From the NCBI GenBank assembly GCA_946807835.1, contig CAMPEX010000001.1:8013001-8077000 (forward strand): DNA of 64,000 nucleotides, in the 5' to 3' direction. Each line of letters starts with the position of its first letter. Position 1 is the stretch's first letter. Shown in pieces: positions 47,641 to 58,124 of the stretch. Below the pieces are notes generated by a model, which saw only the letters and a list, made by a program, of their open reading frames with translations, was not told the origin of the DNA and searched no databases. The stretch is from Ailanthus altissimus. Taxonomy: Eukaryota > Streptophyta > Magnoliopsida > Sapindales > Simaroubaceae. The position numbers and the translations under genes were made by a program.

Positions 47641-49640
47641 TACTTACCTTTCTCTAGTAATTATGAAGACAAAAAAAAAAATTAAATTTGAGACTTTACA
47701 TTAGAAGAATGGCCAACCACATGGAGCGTTAGATTCTTAATATTTCCACTTTAAGTAAAACAATAACATGTAAAAATAAAGGATGGTTGCTTTTTGTTTA
47801 AGTATGCAAACATTTTTCATTTTTTCTTTTCTTAGTAAGTAAATATCAACTCACGAGCTTTGCTTTGCTTGGTCATTTTTTACTTTTCTCTTTACTTTCT
47901 CCTTCTTTCTTCATCTTTCTCTTATGTTTTCTTTCTTTCTTCCTCTTTCTCTTCTCTTCTTCTTTCTCTCAAGTCTTAACTCATAATCAACATGTCTCAA
48001 AAAAGAAACAAAAATTAAAATTATTTTTATTCACGTGCAGTGTACATTTTCTGGTTTACGGGATAAATTTGGAATGATGGCTTTTGGGACAAATAGCATT
48101 ATTTATTCACAAAATAATTTGAAGATCAAGTCAACTGAAATAAAAAGAAAGAAAATAATGTGAAATAAAATTTTTACTCAATAAAGATCACGAGGAGCAA
48201 TATTTATGTCACTATGTTTTTTGAGATCCTCATCTTCTTGTAATAATTGTGAAGGCCAAAGAAAGAATATGAAATTTGAGACTTTACATTAGAAGAATGG
48301 CCAACTATACGCTTGAGGAGAATTGGATTCTTAATATTTCCACTTTAGATAAAAAAAAAAAATAACATCAAATGCTATGAAATAATAATTTCACTCAACA
48401 AAGGTCTTATGATCACTAATCTGAAAGCTCTTTTTTTTAGAGATTCTCATCTAATAATTATGAAGACTAAAAATAGAATATGAAATTTAAGGCTTTATAA
48501 TAAAAAATTGATTAAAGCGTTGGATTCTTAATATTTCCACTTTAGGTAAAAACAAATATCAAATGCTAAGTTATAGGTAAAAAAAATCAAGGCTTTGCTT
48601 TTGTTAATTAAAGTGCCAAAACATACAAACATTTTGCATGATTTTCTTTTCTTGACCAAGAGACTAGAAGCACTCTCTCTATTCTTTTTTTTTTTGTTCT
48701 CGTACATGCAAAGCATATACTATCTTTGCAATTTAAATAGTTATGATAAATTGAAGAAATATTCATTTTATCATAACTCATCTAAAAAGTGTCAACTATG
48801 AATGTTTATTTAAAGACAAGTACAAGATACTTGTTAACAATATGTTTCAACAAAGATCAAGTACCAAAAGGCACTTCCATAATTCTCCACTAATATTATT
48901 TTAATACTTAATTATTAAAATATTATTTAAATAAACTTAAAGAATTTAAGTTTTGTGATAAAGTTTTTACATACTTATTATTTGTGGAATATATTTAGAC
49001 ACTTGTTCATTTTTTTAGTAATAATATGCATAAGTGTCAAACATGTTTTAAAATTTGGACACTTGCAATTTGAGATTAAATGTGATTTGACAAGTGTTTC
49101 TTTTAAAAGTTAAAATAGTTAAATCTACACATGTTTGTCTATTGTCTTAAAGAGGAAATTGTTCACTCACTTTTGTCCATTTCTATATTTTTTATTAAAG
49201 AGAAAATGCAAGTGTTACATTTTTATTTAATTTAAAAAGTGTAAAAGATATACTACTTGACTAACAAATGGTCGGTGGTTGAATTTGTTTTGTCTAATTA
49301 TTTATTTAACTAATAACCATCTGATTAACTTTATTTATTTGTCATCATGAAAACAGAAGCAATTGGTTTGAAGAAAATATTTAGATCATAAGGAGCAGTA
49401 TTTAAACTTTCACTTTACTAATAATTTCACTCAACAAAGATCACGAGGAGCTATATTTAGATCATCAAGCTCAAACCCATTTTTGCTTTTTTTTGAGATC
49501 CTCACATTTTTGTAATAATTGCGAAGACACAAAAAAGAATATGGAATTTACATTAAAAGAATGGCCAACCAAAGACATAGTCATTTATCACATAATTTTA
49601 ACATTTTTACCTTATTCGTAATTGCTTCCTACACTATAAA
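47640..49640 (+). repeat. Imperfectly repeated upstream modules ahead of the captured kinase
   Basis: A set of phrases recurs in the same order at about 47665-47830, 48245-48360, 48470-48660 and, partly, 49430-49580: GAAGAC/GAAGGCC, then AATATGAAATTTGAG, ACTTTACATTAGAAGAATGG, CCAAC, GATTCTTAATATTTCCACTT, AGGTAAAA, and further on a CATTTTTCTTTTCTT block. Copies differ in length and are diverged. A pure pyrimidine tract lies at 47878-47970. No ORF here is convincing. The modules end just before the kinase's start codon, so they may be its duplicated promoter region. Confidence 0.65.
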
Positions 49641-49691
49641 AAGTTGATTTTAGTTTTTGATTTATTTTTTTTTCATTCAGTTCAACAAAAA

Positions 49692-51101
49692 ATGAGAATG
49701 GAGGATGTTGTTTTGTATTCTATGGTTTTTTTGCTTATGTACTTGTGCATATGGATTTCTTCTCTGGTGGAGGCAAAGACGTAACCAATAATAAATCTCC
49801 ATTGATGTTAATGGTTAGTGAAATTTATATTTGACACTTGCAAAATACTAGCATCTTCAAATAGTTGATAAAAACAACTTAAGTTTTTCTCTCAAAAATT
49901 TTAAAACAACATTACGAAGAAATTTGTCTAAGAAGCTTGAAGACTTTTCACTTCAAAGAACTTCAGATTGCCACAAACAATTTCAATAAGAAGAACTTGG
50001 TTTAGAAAAAGTGGTTTTGGAAATGTTTATAAAGGATATATCCAAGATAGAACTGTTGTAGCTGTAAAATGGCTCAAAGATAGAAATGCCATTGGAGGTG
50101 AAATTCAATTCTAGACTGAAGTTGAGATAATCAGCTTTGCAGTTCATTGAAACCTCCTCAAGCTCATTGGATTTTGCATGACAACAACAAAATAGCTTTT
50201 GGTTTATCCCTACATGTCCAACAGTAGTGTTGCTTCTCGTCTCAAATGTAGCTTATAATATCTCTTAGAGTTCTTATATTTAACTGAAAATTATGCAATT
50301 ATAAATTCACTTTGTCGAATTGAAAGTTACAATGATTTGAATACATGACCATAACTCTTATAGCTCTTTCTTCCCTCTTGTAGCCAAACTGACTTTGGAT
50401 TAGGGTACTAGAAAAAGAATTGCCATGGGATCTGCAAGGGGTTTATTATACTTGTATGAACAATGCGACCCCAAGATAATTCACATAGATGTGAAGGCAG
50501 TAAATATATTGCTTGATTATTACTGTGAGGCTATGGTGGGAGATTTTAGGTTGGCAAAGTTGTTGGATCACTGAGATTCACATATAACAATAACTGTGAA
50601 TGGCACTGTAGGGCATATTACCATAGAGTATTTGTTAATTGGCCTGTCATTGGAGAAAACAAATGTTTTTAGCTTTGGGATCCTTCTACTTGATCTAATA
50701 ACTGGCCTAAGAGCTCTACAACTGGTGAAAACAATGAACCAAAAAGGAGCCATACTTGATTGGGTAAGTTAACAAACTTTTTGTACTTGTTAAAAATATT
50801 CTTTGTTGATTCAAGTTTGTTATTTTAGCTTTTTTTTGATTCATTTGAGTTGTTATAATGATTATAGGGGAAGAAAAACTACCAAGAAAATATGTTTGAG
50901 ATGCTAGTTGATAAGGACCTGAAAAATAACTACGAATGAATTGAGCTTGAAGAGATGGTCAAGTAGCTCTCTTATGTACTCAGTATCTTTCAAGCCATAG
51001 ACCTAAAATGTCTGAAGTGGTTTAGATACTCGAACGCGATGAACTTGTAGAGAAGCATACAGCTTCTCAAAGAGCTGAAGCAACAAGGTTGAGCATTTAG
51101 T
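49692..51101 (+). pseudogene. NIK-like: NIK-type LRR receptor kinase fragment captured in the CACTA element
   Basis: The first exon (49692-49783) encodes a signal peptide (MRMEDVVLYSMVFLLMYLCI). All LRR exons and the transmembrane part are missing. From about 49990 the kinase domain follows: SGFGNVYKGYIQDRTVVAVK (P-loop and catalytic Lys), then GGEIQF, LLVYPYMSNSSVASRL; after an intron-like gap (about 50250-50384), [56 protein letters not shown]. An intron with GTAAGT at 50766 and TAG at 50868 is kept before the last exon (LLCTQYLS-like, RPKMSEVV). NIKs are plasma-membrane kinases in antiviral and defence signalling. HRD is HID, DFG is DFR, and several TGA/TAG codons occur, so it is catalytically dead. 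Kept introns imply capture at the DNA level. Confidence 0.85.
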
Positions 51102-51349
51102 GGAGGTGGCAACATGGGACACTTGGTGGAAATAAAGTTTGCTTTATTTTTTTTTAGTTGTTAGTGGAGTTAATAGGTCTAATTTGTTTCATTTGCTTTC
51201 GTTAATAGAGTTAGTGGATTTAATTTGTTTCTTTTACTTTTGTTGCTCCTACTCTTTAGAATTATTGTCATATTTCTTTAATATATATGTAGTATGACCG
51301 AGTGGAATAAACCATTAGTTAATTTTATCCAATAAAACTCTCATTCCCG

Positions 51350-53650
51350 CTTCTCTAAATTAATATCCTGACTTCTCCTATATTCTCAAATTAAATTATA
51401 TTAGATATCAATCTATTTTGATATTATCCAATATGATATATTTATTTGTAAGACTAATTAATTTAATAATATTTATAACATATAAATACAAGTAAATATA
51501 ACACTTTAAGGACACAATTATCAAATAACTATTAGTTTTAAAATATTTATAATTCATAAAAATAGTTTTCCTAAAGCTTATATTCAAAAGGTTATCAAAA
51601 GAAAAATTAATATATTATTGAGATATATGTATTAAAATCTATTTAGACTTTAATTGAATTTAAATTCTAATCATTACATTTCTTAAAAGAAAAATAAATT
51701 ATAAATACAATTTCAATTATATTTAGAGTTACATACCAATTACAACTTCAATTCTAATTACATGTATAGTTATTACATTTTAAGTTCAATTTTAATTTTA
51801 ACTTTTACATGATTATTTCTAATTAGTATATTTTCAATTACAATTACGATTTCAAATCTAACTTTAAATACATACAATTCCAATTCCATTAAGTTTATAA
51901 TTATTATATTTTCTATTCAATTTTCAATTCTTATGATTCATTTTCAATTATGATTATGATTTCAATTATAACACCAATCACATACAATTACAATTTTAAT
52001 TACATTTATAATTATTATATTTCTAATTTAAATTTAAATTATAATAATTAAATTTTGGATTATAAATACAATTTTGATTATAATTACAAGTACATACTAG
52101 TTATAATTTCAATTTCAATTATATTTTTAATTTAATTTTAATTTTTTATTACATTTTCAATTACAATTATGACTTCAATTCTAACTCTAAATACATACAA
52201 TTCCAATTCTAATTATGTTTATAATTATTATATTTTCTATTCAATTTTTAATTCTTAAAAATTACATTTTCACTTACAATTATGAATTTAATTCTAACTC
52301 AAATCACATACAATTACAATTCTAAATAAATTTAAAATTATAATATTTTCAATTTAAATTTCAATCTAATATTTACATTTTAGATTATAAATATAGTTTT
52401 GATTATAATTTCAATTACATACTAGTTACAATTTTAACTCTATATATATTTATAATTATTACATTCCAATTTAAATTTTAATTATGATACTTACATTTTT
52501 AATTATATTTTACTTTTATGTTATTATATTTTGAATTATAATTACGAATTCAATTCTAACTCCAACCAAATACAATTACAATTCCAATTATGCTTATTAC
52601 GAATTCAATTCTAACTCCAACCAAATACAATTACAATTCCAATTATGCTTGTAATTAATACAATTCTAATTTCAATTTCAATTCTAATAATTACATTCCA
52701 AATTATAAATACAATTTTGATTATAATTCTAATTACATACAAGTTACAATTTCAATTCTAATTATATTTATAATTATTATATTTCCAATTCAATTTTAAT
52801 TCTAATTATTATACTTTTAATTACAATTATGTTGTTGAGCTTCGGTTGCTAACTGAATTGGTTAGCACCTCAAAGCTCACCCCCTCTGACCATTAGGCCG
52901 GAGGGGTTTGATTCTCTCCTCCACTTGAGTGCGGTTTTGTTTGCGTGTGTTATAAATATGTATCAAAAATTATATTTATAATTTTAATTCTAACTCCAAA
53001 TACATACAATTACAATTACAATTCTAATTACGTTTATAATTATTATATTTTCTATTCATTTTTAATTCTTAAAAATTACATTTTCAATTACAATTACGAT
53101 TTTAATTCTAACTCCAAGCATGTACAATTATAATTATAATTATTAAATCTTCAATTTAAATTTTAATTCTAATAATTACATTTCAAATTATAAATACAAT
53201 TTTAATTATAAGTCTAATTATATAATAATTACAATTTAAATTATAATCATATTTAAAATTATTACATTTCCAATTCAATTTTAATTCTATTTATTACATT
53301 AATTTTGAGTTACAATTATGATTTTAATTCTAACTCTAAATGCATACAATTCCAATTCTAATTCTAATTATGTTTATAATTATTATATTTTCTATTCAAT
53401 TTTTAATTCTTATGATTATATTTCAATTACAATTACAATTTCGATCCTAACTCCAATCACATACAATTGCAATTTCAATTACGTTCATAATTATTATATT
53501 TCTAGTTTAAATTTCAATTATAATAAATATATTTCGAATATATAAATACAATTTCAATTATAATTTCAATTACATGCTAATTACAATGTTGTGACTAAAT
53601 ACTAATCATAATTCGATTATAAATACAATATTATAAATATAATTTTAATT
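51350..53650. repeat. AT-rich degenerate repeat block with 320-480 bp higher-order period
   Basis: About 2.3 kb consists almost wholly of short variants of AATTACAATTCTAATT and TTTATAATTATTATATTTC. A longer order is visible: phrases like ATTATAAATACAATTTTGAT recur near 51690, 52066, 52389, 52706, 53190 and 53540, each followed by TTACATACTAGTTACAA-like sequence. A 56-base segment around 52545-52655 is repeated exactly twice (GAATTCAATTCTAACTCCAA). The open stretches at 52945 and 53318 (Tyr/Asn/Ile-rich) are products of this composition. Confidence 0.85.
52832..52955 (+). mobile_element. tRNA-related SINE-like insertion
   Basis: An island of normal base composition inside the AT-rich block. 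TTGCTAACTGAATTGGTTAGC (52846-52866) resembles an A box, and GGGGTTTGATTCTCTCC (about 52903-52919) resembles a B box with a short stem around it, about 50 bases apart as in Pol III promoters. It ends GGTTTTGTTTGCGTGTG, T-rich as in some plant SINEs. It cannot fold as a complete tRNA by my reading. No clear target duplication is visible in the repetitive surroundings. Confidence 0.5.
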
Positions 53651-53659
53651 ATAATTCCA

Positions 53660-55115
53660 ATGCTAAATGTCACCTTTAGCTACGAAAATTTTTCGTGGAT
53701 AATAATTGGGTAGGAAGTAAAAAACTTTGGTGAAAAATTTATTAGCCACAAATAAAGAGTTTGCGGCTAAATGTTGCTACTTTTAACCATGAATCAAGAG
53801 TCTGTGACTAAATGTTACTACATTTTACCACGAATCAAGATTTTGTGGCTATATATTGCTACTTTTAGCCACGAAATTTTGCTACTATTAACCACGAATC
53901 AAGTTTCGTGGCTACATATCTCCACCTTTGACCACACATTAAATTTTTGTGGTTAAACACAAATTTAGTCACAAACTAAAACTTCGCGACTAAATATCAC
54001 TACTTTAATCACCAAATAAAGCGTCGCGGCTAAATGATATTTAATTTAGAAACCAAATATTTATGGCTCATAATGGGCACATATTTAAATAAATAAATTG
54101 CCACGAAAAAAATATCGTGGCTACAAATTACATTTAACCACACAAAAAATGTGGCTAAATAATTTTTTTAAATATTTAATTAATGTCTTATATTATTTAG
54201 TCTCAAAACTTAATTTTGGTGGCTAAATATTACTATATTTAGCCACAAATCCTCAATTCATGGTTAAAATGTCACTATATTTAGTCCCAAATCTTGTAGT
54301 GATTATAGTTATAATTTTAATTCTATTTATTATATTTCTAATTATAATTACAAATTTAATTCTAATTTTTAATTATTATATTTTTAATTTAGATCTTAAT
54401 TTCAATTGTTATATAATATTATAATTCTAATTAAAATTATATACAACTAAATTGTAATTACTAATTTTAAGTCAATTATATTTATAATTTGAATTTTTTT
54501 TGCAACCAATGTATTAGCCACTAAATATTAATGGCTAAATACATTTAGCTATACAATTTTCTTGACTAATAGTTTTGCAGGAAGTGAAAATTTTGGTAGA
54601 AAATAAAAAAATTTAGGAAAAAAACTTATTGACCATGAATTAAATAGCCATGGCTAAATAATACTATCTTTGGCCACGAATTAATATTTTGTAGCTAAAT
54701 ATTACTATATTAGCCACAAATTCAAACTTTGTAATTAAAAGTCACTAACTATTATTTGTGGCTAAATATTTTGATAATTAGCCACAAAGTTTTATATAGT
54801 GGCTAAATATAATGATATTTAGTCACGAAACTTTAATTTATGGTCAAATGTAGTGCATTTTAGTCACGAATTGTAGCTTCGTGGCTAAATATCAGCTCAT
54901 TTGACCACAAAATTTTATCTCATTGCTGAAAGTCTATATATTTAATTACAAAATTTTATTTTGTTGCTAAATGTGACACATTGTGCCACGAAATAAAATT
55001 TTGTGGCTAAATGTATTGACTTGTTGCCATAAACCAAATTTTTGTGGCTGAATATCGCTATAGGCCACAAAAAAAATATCATGGCTATATATATTTGTGA
55101 CTAAAAGTCAAATTT
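53660..55115. repeat. Right subterminal repeat cluster of the CACTA element
   Basis: Dozens of copies of TTAGCCACAAA / TTTGTGGCTAAA-type motifs in both orientations, spaced about 25-60 bases, in two groups (53660-54300 and 54500-55115) split by more of the AT-rich repeat. They match the motif type of the left cluster at 40180-40930 and are the presumed binding sites of the TNPA-like protein. Confidence 0.85.
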
Positions 55116-55124
55116 CTTATAGTG

Positions 55125-56640
55125 CAGCTATCGAATTTCGGCACCACCGTTATCTCCACTAGTTTCCATCGCTATCTCTTCTTTATTCCAACCACCACTG
55201 ACCCATCCCTATCTTCATCGATCCCCTATCTCTATTGGAATCCGGCCTCTATGCCATGTTCGTGAAGACTTTGAATCTTCTCTGCCGCCATAATCCCCTC
55301 TACTGCCACCCTAAGAAAGCAACCTCATTGTCGCCCCATATACGCTTGCTTGATTTGGTGGATCAGCATTTCTTTGGATCCTTCAAACTACTCCACCATC
55401 GATCGGAGCAAGCAACCTTGACGCCATTCCATGCAAGTATATTATAACAACTAGCAGTCTCAGTTTCCTGCGTAGTTGCTTGATGTTAAGTGTTGTTTTG
55501 CTATTTAGAAGACTGCAGATGGTTGGTTGTGAGATTTGTGGTTATGAAATATTAAAGGAGAATCATAATTTGCGTGATAGTATTTTGAGTTGTCTTTCAT
55601 GCGTAAGGGTAACTTTTGCTCCTTTTATCCGAGGATAGTTTATCTTTCTTATATCAACGCAGATTTTTATCATTTCTATGTAAAGGTCTTTTTCTTAAAA
55701 GGACTTGTGTGATCTAGTTTAAGGTCTATTCCTTAATAGAAGATTTAGTTGATTTTCTTCGTAAAAAGAATTTAAATTTGAGCATATGTTAATATGTAAA
55801 TGTATTATATTATTTTGATAATTTTGATAATTGGTCCCTTTCTTGAAAGGCTTGTGTACTCTAGTTTAAGGTTTATTCCTTAATAGGTGGTTTAATTGAT
55901 TCTCTTTGTAAAAAAAAATTAAATTTGAATGTATCTTAATATGTAAATATATTATATTATTTTGATAATTCTTTGATTATATATCAAGTTATCTGATGTA
56001 ATATCATTTATTTATTAATGACATAATATGATTTTTTTTTTTAAAAAAATTCTGTCCAGGTCCATTTCTTTCTTTATTTTTGATTTGGTCGATCCAGATC
56101 CACTTTCCTTTATTTCATTTGTCGTCTAGCTTGGGCTTTCTTGGCAAACGATTTGAATTAATTGCAGGAGTTGATCAAGAAATTATTTGCCCGCCAGCTT
56201 TTATCTTTACAATTTTTCATGATTGCATGGCCATTAAGTGTGATTTTCCCAATCCACTCCTGTTCATTGATTTATGGATTAGCTGCTGATTTTGAATATG
56301 ATTCAGCTGCTGTTTTTTTTTTTTGGTCTGCTATGACCCCTTTTTTAGTGCATTTAAAACTTGATTCAGCTATTTATTTTTAAACTTGATTCAGCCTCAC
56401 AAATTAGATAATAAAAAAAAAAAATCTCTGATAGCATATTTTTTTTGGTCACTTTGTCTTGAAAAAAAGTCAGATATGAAATTTCTTTTGTCACAATATA
56501 TTTTGCACAATTTTGATGTGTACACTTTGTTGAAAATTTGGTGGCTAGCACATTTCATTCTTGATTTGCTTCTTGTGTGTGTGTGAATCATGATAAAATG
56601 TCAAATTTGAACTACTTCCAAAGTCAATGATATATCTCTT
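55125..56640. other. Right flank of the CACTA element, unassigned
   Basis: Starts with the CAG duplication. The stretch 55128-55447 is GC-richer, Pro/Ser/His-rich in the plus frame at 55235, and ends CATGCAAGTATATT, like an exon followed by a donor. I recognise no protein. 55560-56640 is AT-rich, with a partial duplication: TTAAGGTYTATTCCTTAATAG appears at about 55720 and 55865. Short ORFs at 56080-56590 overlap in opposite strands and look like chance. Confidence 0.35.
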
Positions 56641-56962
56641 CAACAACATAATCATGTTCTTGAGTTGCGAGAAAATGCTTATAATCCACATATTGCCCCA
56701 CAACTCATTGCACCACAAGTTGTTGCGCACAACAGGCTATACCACAACTTGTTACAACACAACTTGCTACAATACAACTCGTTATACTTTCAAGCCCTAT
56801 CCCACAAGTCGCAATTTAGATTCAGCTATATAACAAAAGCTTGATGCACAAGTGCAGCAGATGGAACAATTAACCAAAACTTCCATTAAGCAATAAACTT
56901 ATGTTCAGGAGGTTTTCGAGCAAAATGAGGACCTAAATATTCAATTGGCTACGCGTCGTGAG
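56640..56962 (+). pseudogene. Gag-like Q-rich coding remnant interrupted by the hAT element (left part)
   Basis: The plus strand at 56840-56962 reads, allowing one stop, LDAQVQQMEQLTKTSIKQ, then YVQEVFEQNEDLNIQLATRR. It continues after the hAT element at 62056 with SPNSVQAAAPQATLTQLVHP. A helical Gln-rich stretch followed by a Pro/Ala spacer is typical just before the capsid domain in plant gypsy gag proteins. Upstream, 56690-56800 has a run of repeats around CACAACTTGTTACAACAC. The family assignment is inference. Confidence 0.45.
56955..56962. other. hAT target-site duplication, left (GTCGTGAG)
   Basis: Exact eight-base match to 62048-62055. Confidence 0.95.
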
Positions 56963-56979
56963 TAGGGGTGGGCATAAAA

Positions 56980-57130
56980 ACCGAAAACCGAACCGAACCG
57001 AGTGAACCGAACCGAACCGGTCCGGTTCGGTTCGGTTTACTCTGAATCGGTTCGGTTTTCGGTTTTTAATAAATAGAAAACCGAATTTTCGGTTCGGTTC
57101 TCGGTTCTTAATTAAAAAACCGAGAACCGA
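56980..57130. repeat. Left subterminal CCGAACC/GGTTCGG array of the hAT element
   Basis: Alternating direct and inverted hexamers around CGGTTCGGTT, including a palindrome near 57018 (CCGGTCCGGTT). A similar array lies at 61830-62035. They are presumed transposase-binding or hairpin-forming sequences. Confidence 0.85.
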
Positions 57131-57237
57131 ACCGGTTAACCAAAATTTATTTTAAAAAAATTTTTAAATGCCACATGGCATATTTTGATTAGAGGATGTA
57201 AACTATTATAATGATCATGGTTACACTAAATCTATTC

Positions 57238-57255
57238 TCTATAATATATAAGGGC
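57238..57255 (+). promoter_or_regulatory. Candidate TATA region of the hAT transposase gene
   Basis: CTATAATATATAAGGGC lies about 50 bases ahead of the pyrimidine-rich start of the first exon (near 57300). The position relative to the exon suggests the promoter; unproven. Confidence 0.45.
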
Positions 57256-57430
57256 TAAACAGTAAACCCTACTCTCAAATTTCAATTCTCCAAAATCCAA
57301 ATTGTAAATATTTCATTCTCTCGTCTCTCGTCTCTCGGCGGCTCAGCCTCTGCTTCACCGGTCGCCGTCCACGACTCCACACCGGCGTCCACGTTGCTGT
57401 TTTTGTCAACCACACCGGCGACCTTCGACT

Positions 57431-58124
57431 ACCACGACCACGCCGCCGTCCAAGCCACTGTCCACGCCGCTGTCCACGCTGCCGTCCCAGCCGCTGTCCA
57501 CGCTGCCGTTCACTGCTGTGTTGTCCACGTTCGACGACCACGGTCTCACCGCTCGGGTCCGCATCCACGCCGCCGTCCCAGCCGCTGTCCACGCTGCCGT
57601 TCACTGCTGTGCTGTCCACGTTCGACGACCACGGTTTCACCGCTCGGGTCCGCATCCACGCCGCCGTCCCAGCCGCTGTCCACGCTGTCGTTCACTGCTG
57701 TGCTGTCCACGTTCGACGACCACGGTCTCACCGCTCGGGTCCGCATCCACGCCGCCGTCCCAGCCGCTGTCCACGTTGTCGTTCACTGCTGTGCTGTCCA
57801 CGTTCGACGACCATGGTCTCACCGCTCGGGTCCCTGCCCACGCCGCCGTCCCAGCCGCTGTCCACGCCGCCGTCCCAGCCGCTGTCCACGCTGCCGTTCA
57901 CTGCTGTGCTGTCCACGTTCGACGACCACGGTCTCACCACTCGGGTCCCTGTCCACGCCGCCGTCCCAGCCGCTGTCCACGCTGCCGTTCACTGCTGTGC
58001 TGTCCACGTTCGACGACCACGGTCTCACCGCTCGGGTCCGCATCCACGCCGCTGTCCACGCCGCCCTCCAAGCCACTGTCCACGCTGCCGTTCACTGCTG
58101 TGCTGTCCACGTTCGACGACCACG
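57431..58124 (+). repeat. 91-bp minisatellite in the first exon of the hAT element
   Basis: TGTCCACGTTCGACGACCAC starts at 57522, 57613, 57704, 57795, 57910, 58001 and 58104, giving periods 91, 91, 91, 115, 91 and 103. The two longer units hold an extra 24 and 12 bases of a smaller nested repeat (GCCGTCCCAGCCGCTGTCCAC). The unit has no stop codon in any plus frame, and 91 is not a multiple of 3, so long overlapping open frames appear on both strands. The array ends at a donor CACG|GTATTT (58124). It is probably expanded 5'-leader or N-terminal exon sequence. Confidence 0.9.

Larger units (their letters stand above)
40159..55124 (-). mobile_element. Complete CACTA (En/Spm) transposon, 14,966 bp
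   Basis: The left end is CACTAAAGAAATTT and the right end, on the other strand, is CACTATAAGAAATTT. The flanks are CAG at 40156-40158 and CAG at 55125-55127, the 3-bp duplication expected of CACTA elements. Both subterminal regions are packed with motifs like TTAGCCACAAA and TTTGTGGCTAAA. On the minus strand lie a decayed TNP2 transposase gene (46630-43085) and a decayed Transposase_24 gene (42836-40990), in the usual order with the 5' end at the right. The long 5' part (46640-53650) carries a captured receptor-kinase pseudogene, promoter-like repeats, an AT-rich repeat block and a SINE-like insertion. Stops in both transposase genes mean it is not self-mobile now. Confidence 0.93.

Noticed and set aside
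52832..52955. Functional tRNA gene
   Set aside because: A- and B-box-like parts are present but I could not form an acceptor stem and complete cloverleaf; SINE-like is the better reading.
52945..53545. Tyr/Asn/Ile-rich ORFs
   Set aside because: Produced by the ATTACAATT-type repeat; no start context or domain.
53660..55115. CRISPR-like appearance of repeated short motifs
   Set aside because: Motifs are degenerate, in both orientations and irregularly spaced, inside CACTA ends of a plant genome.
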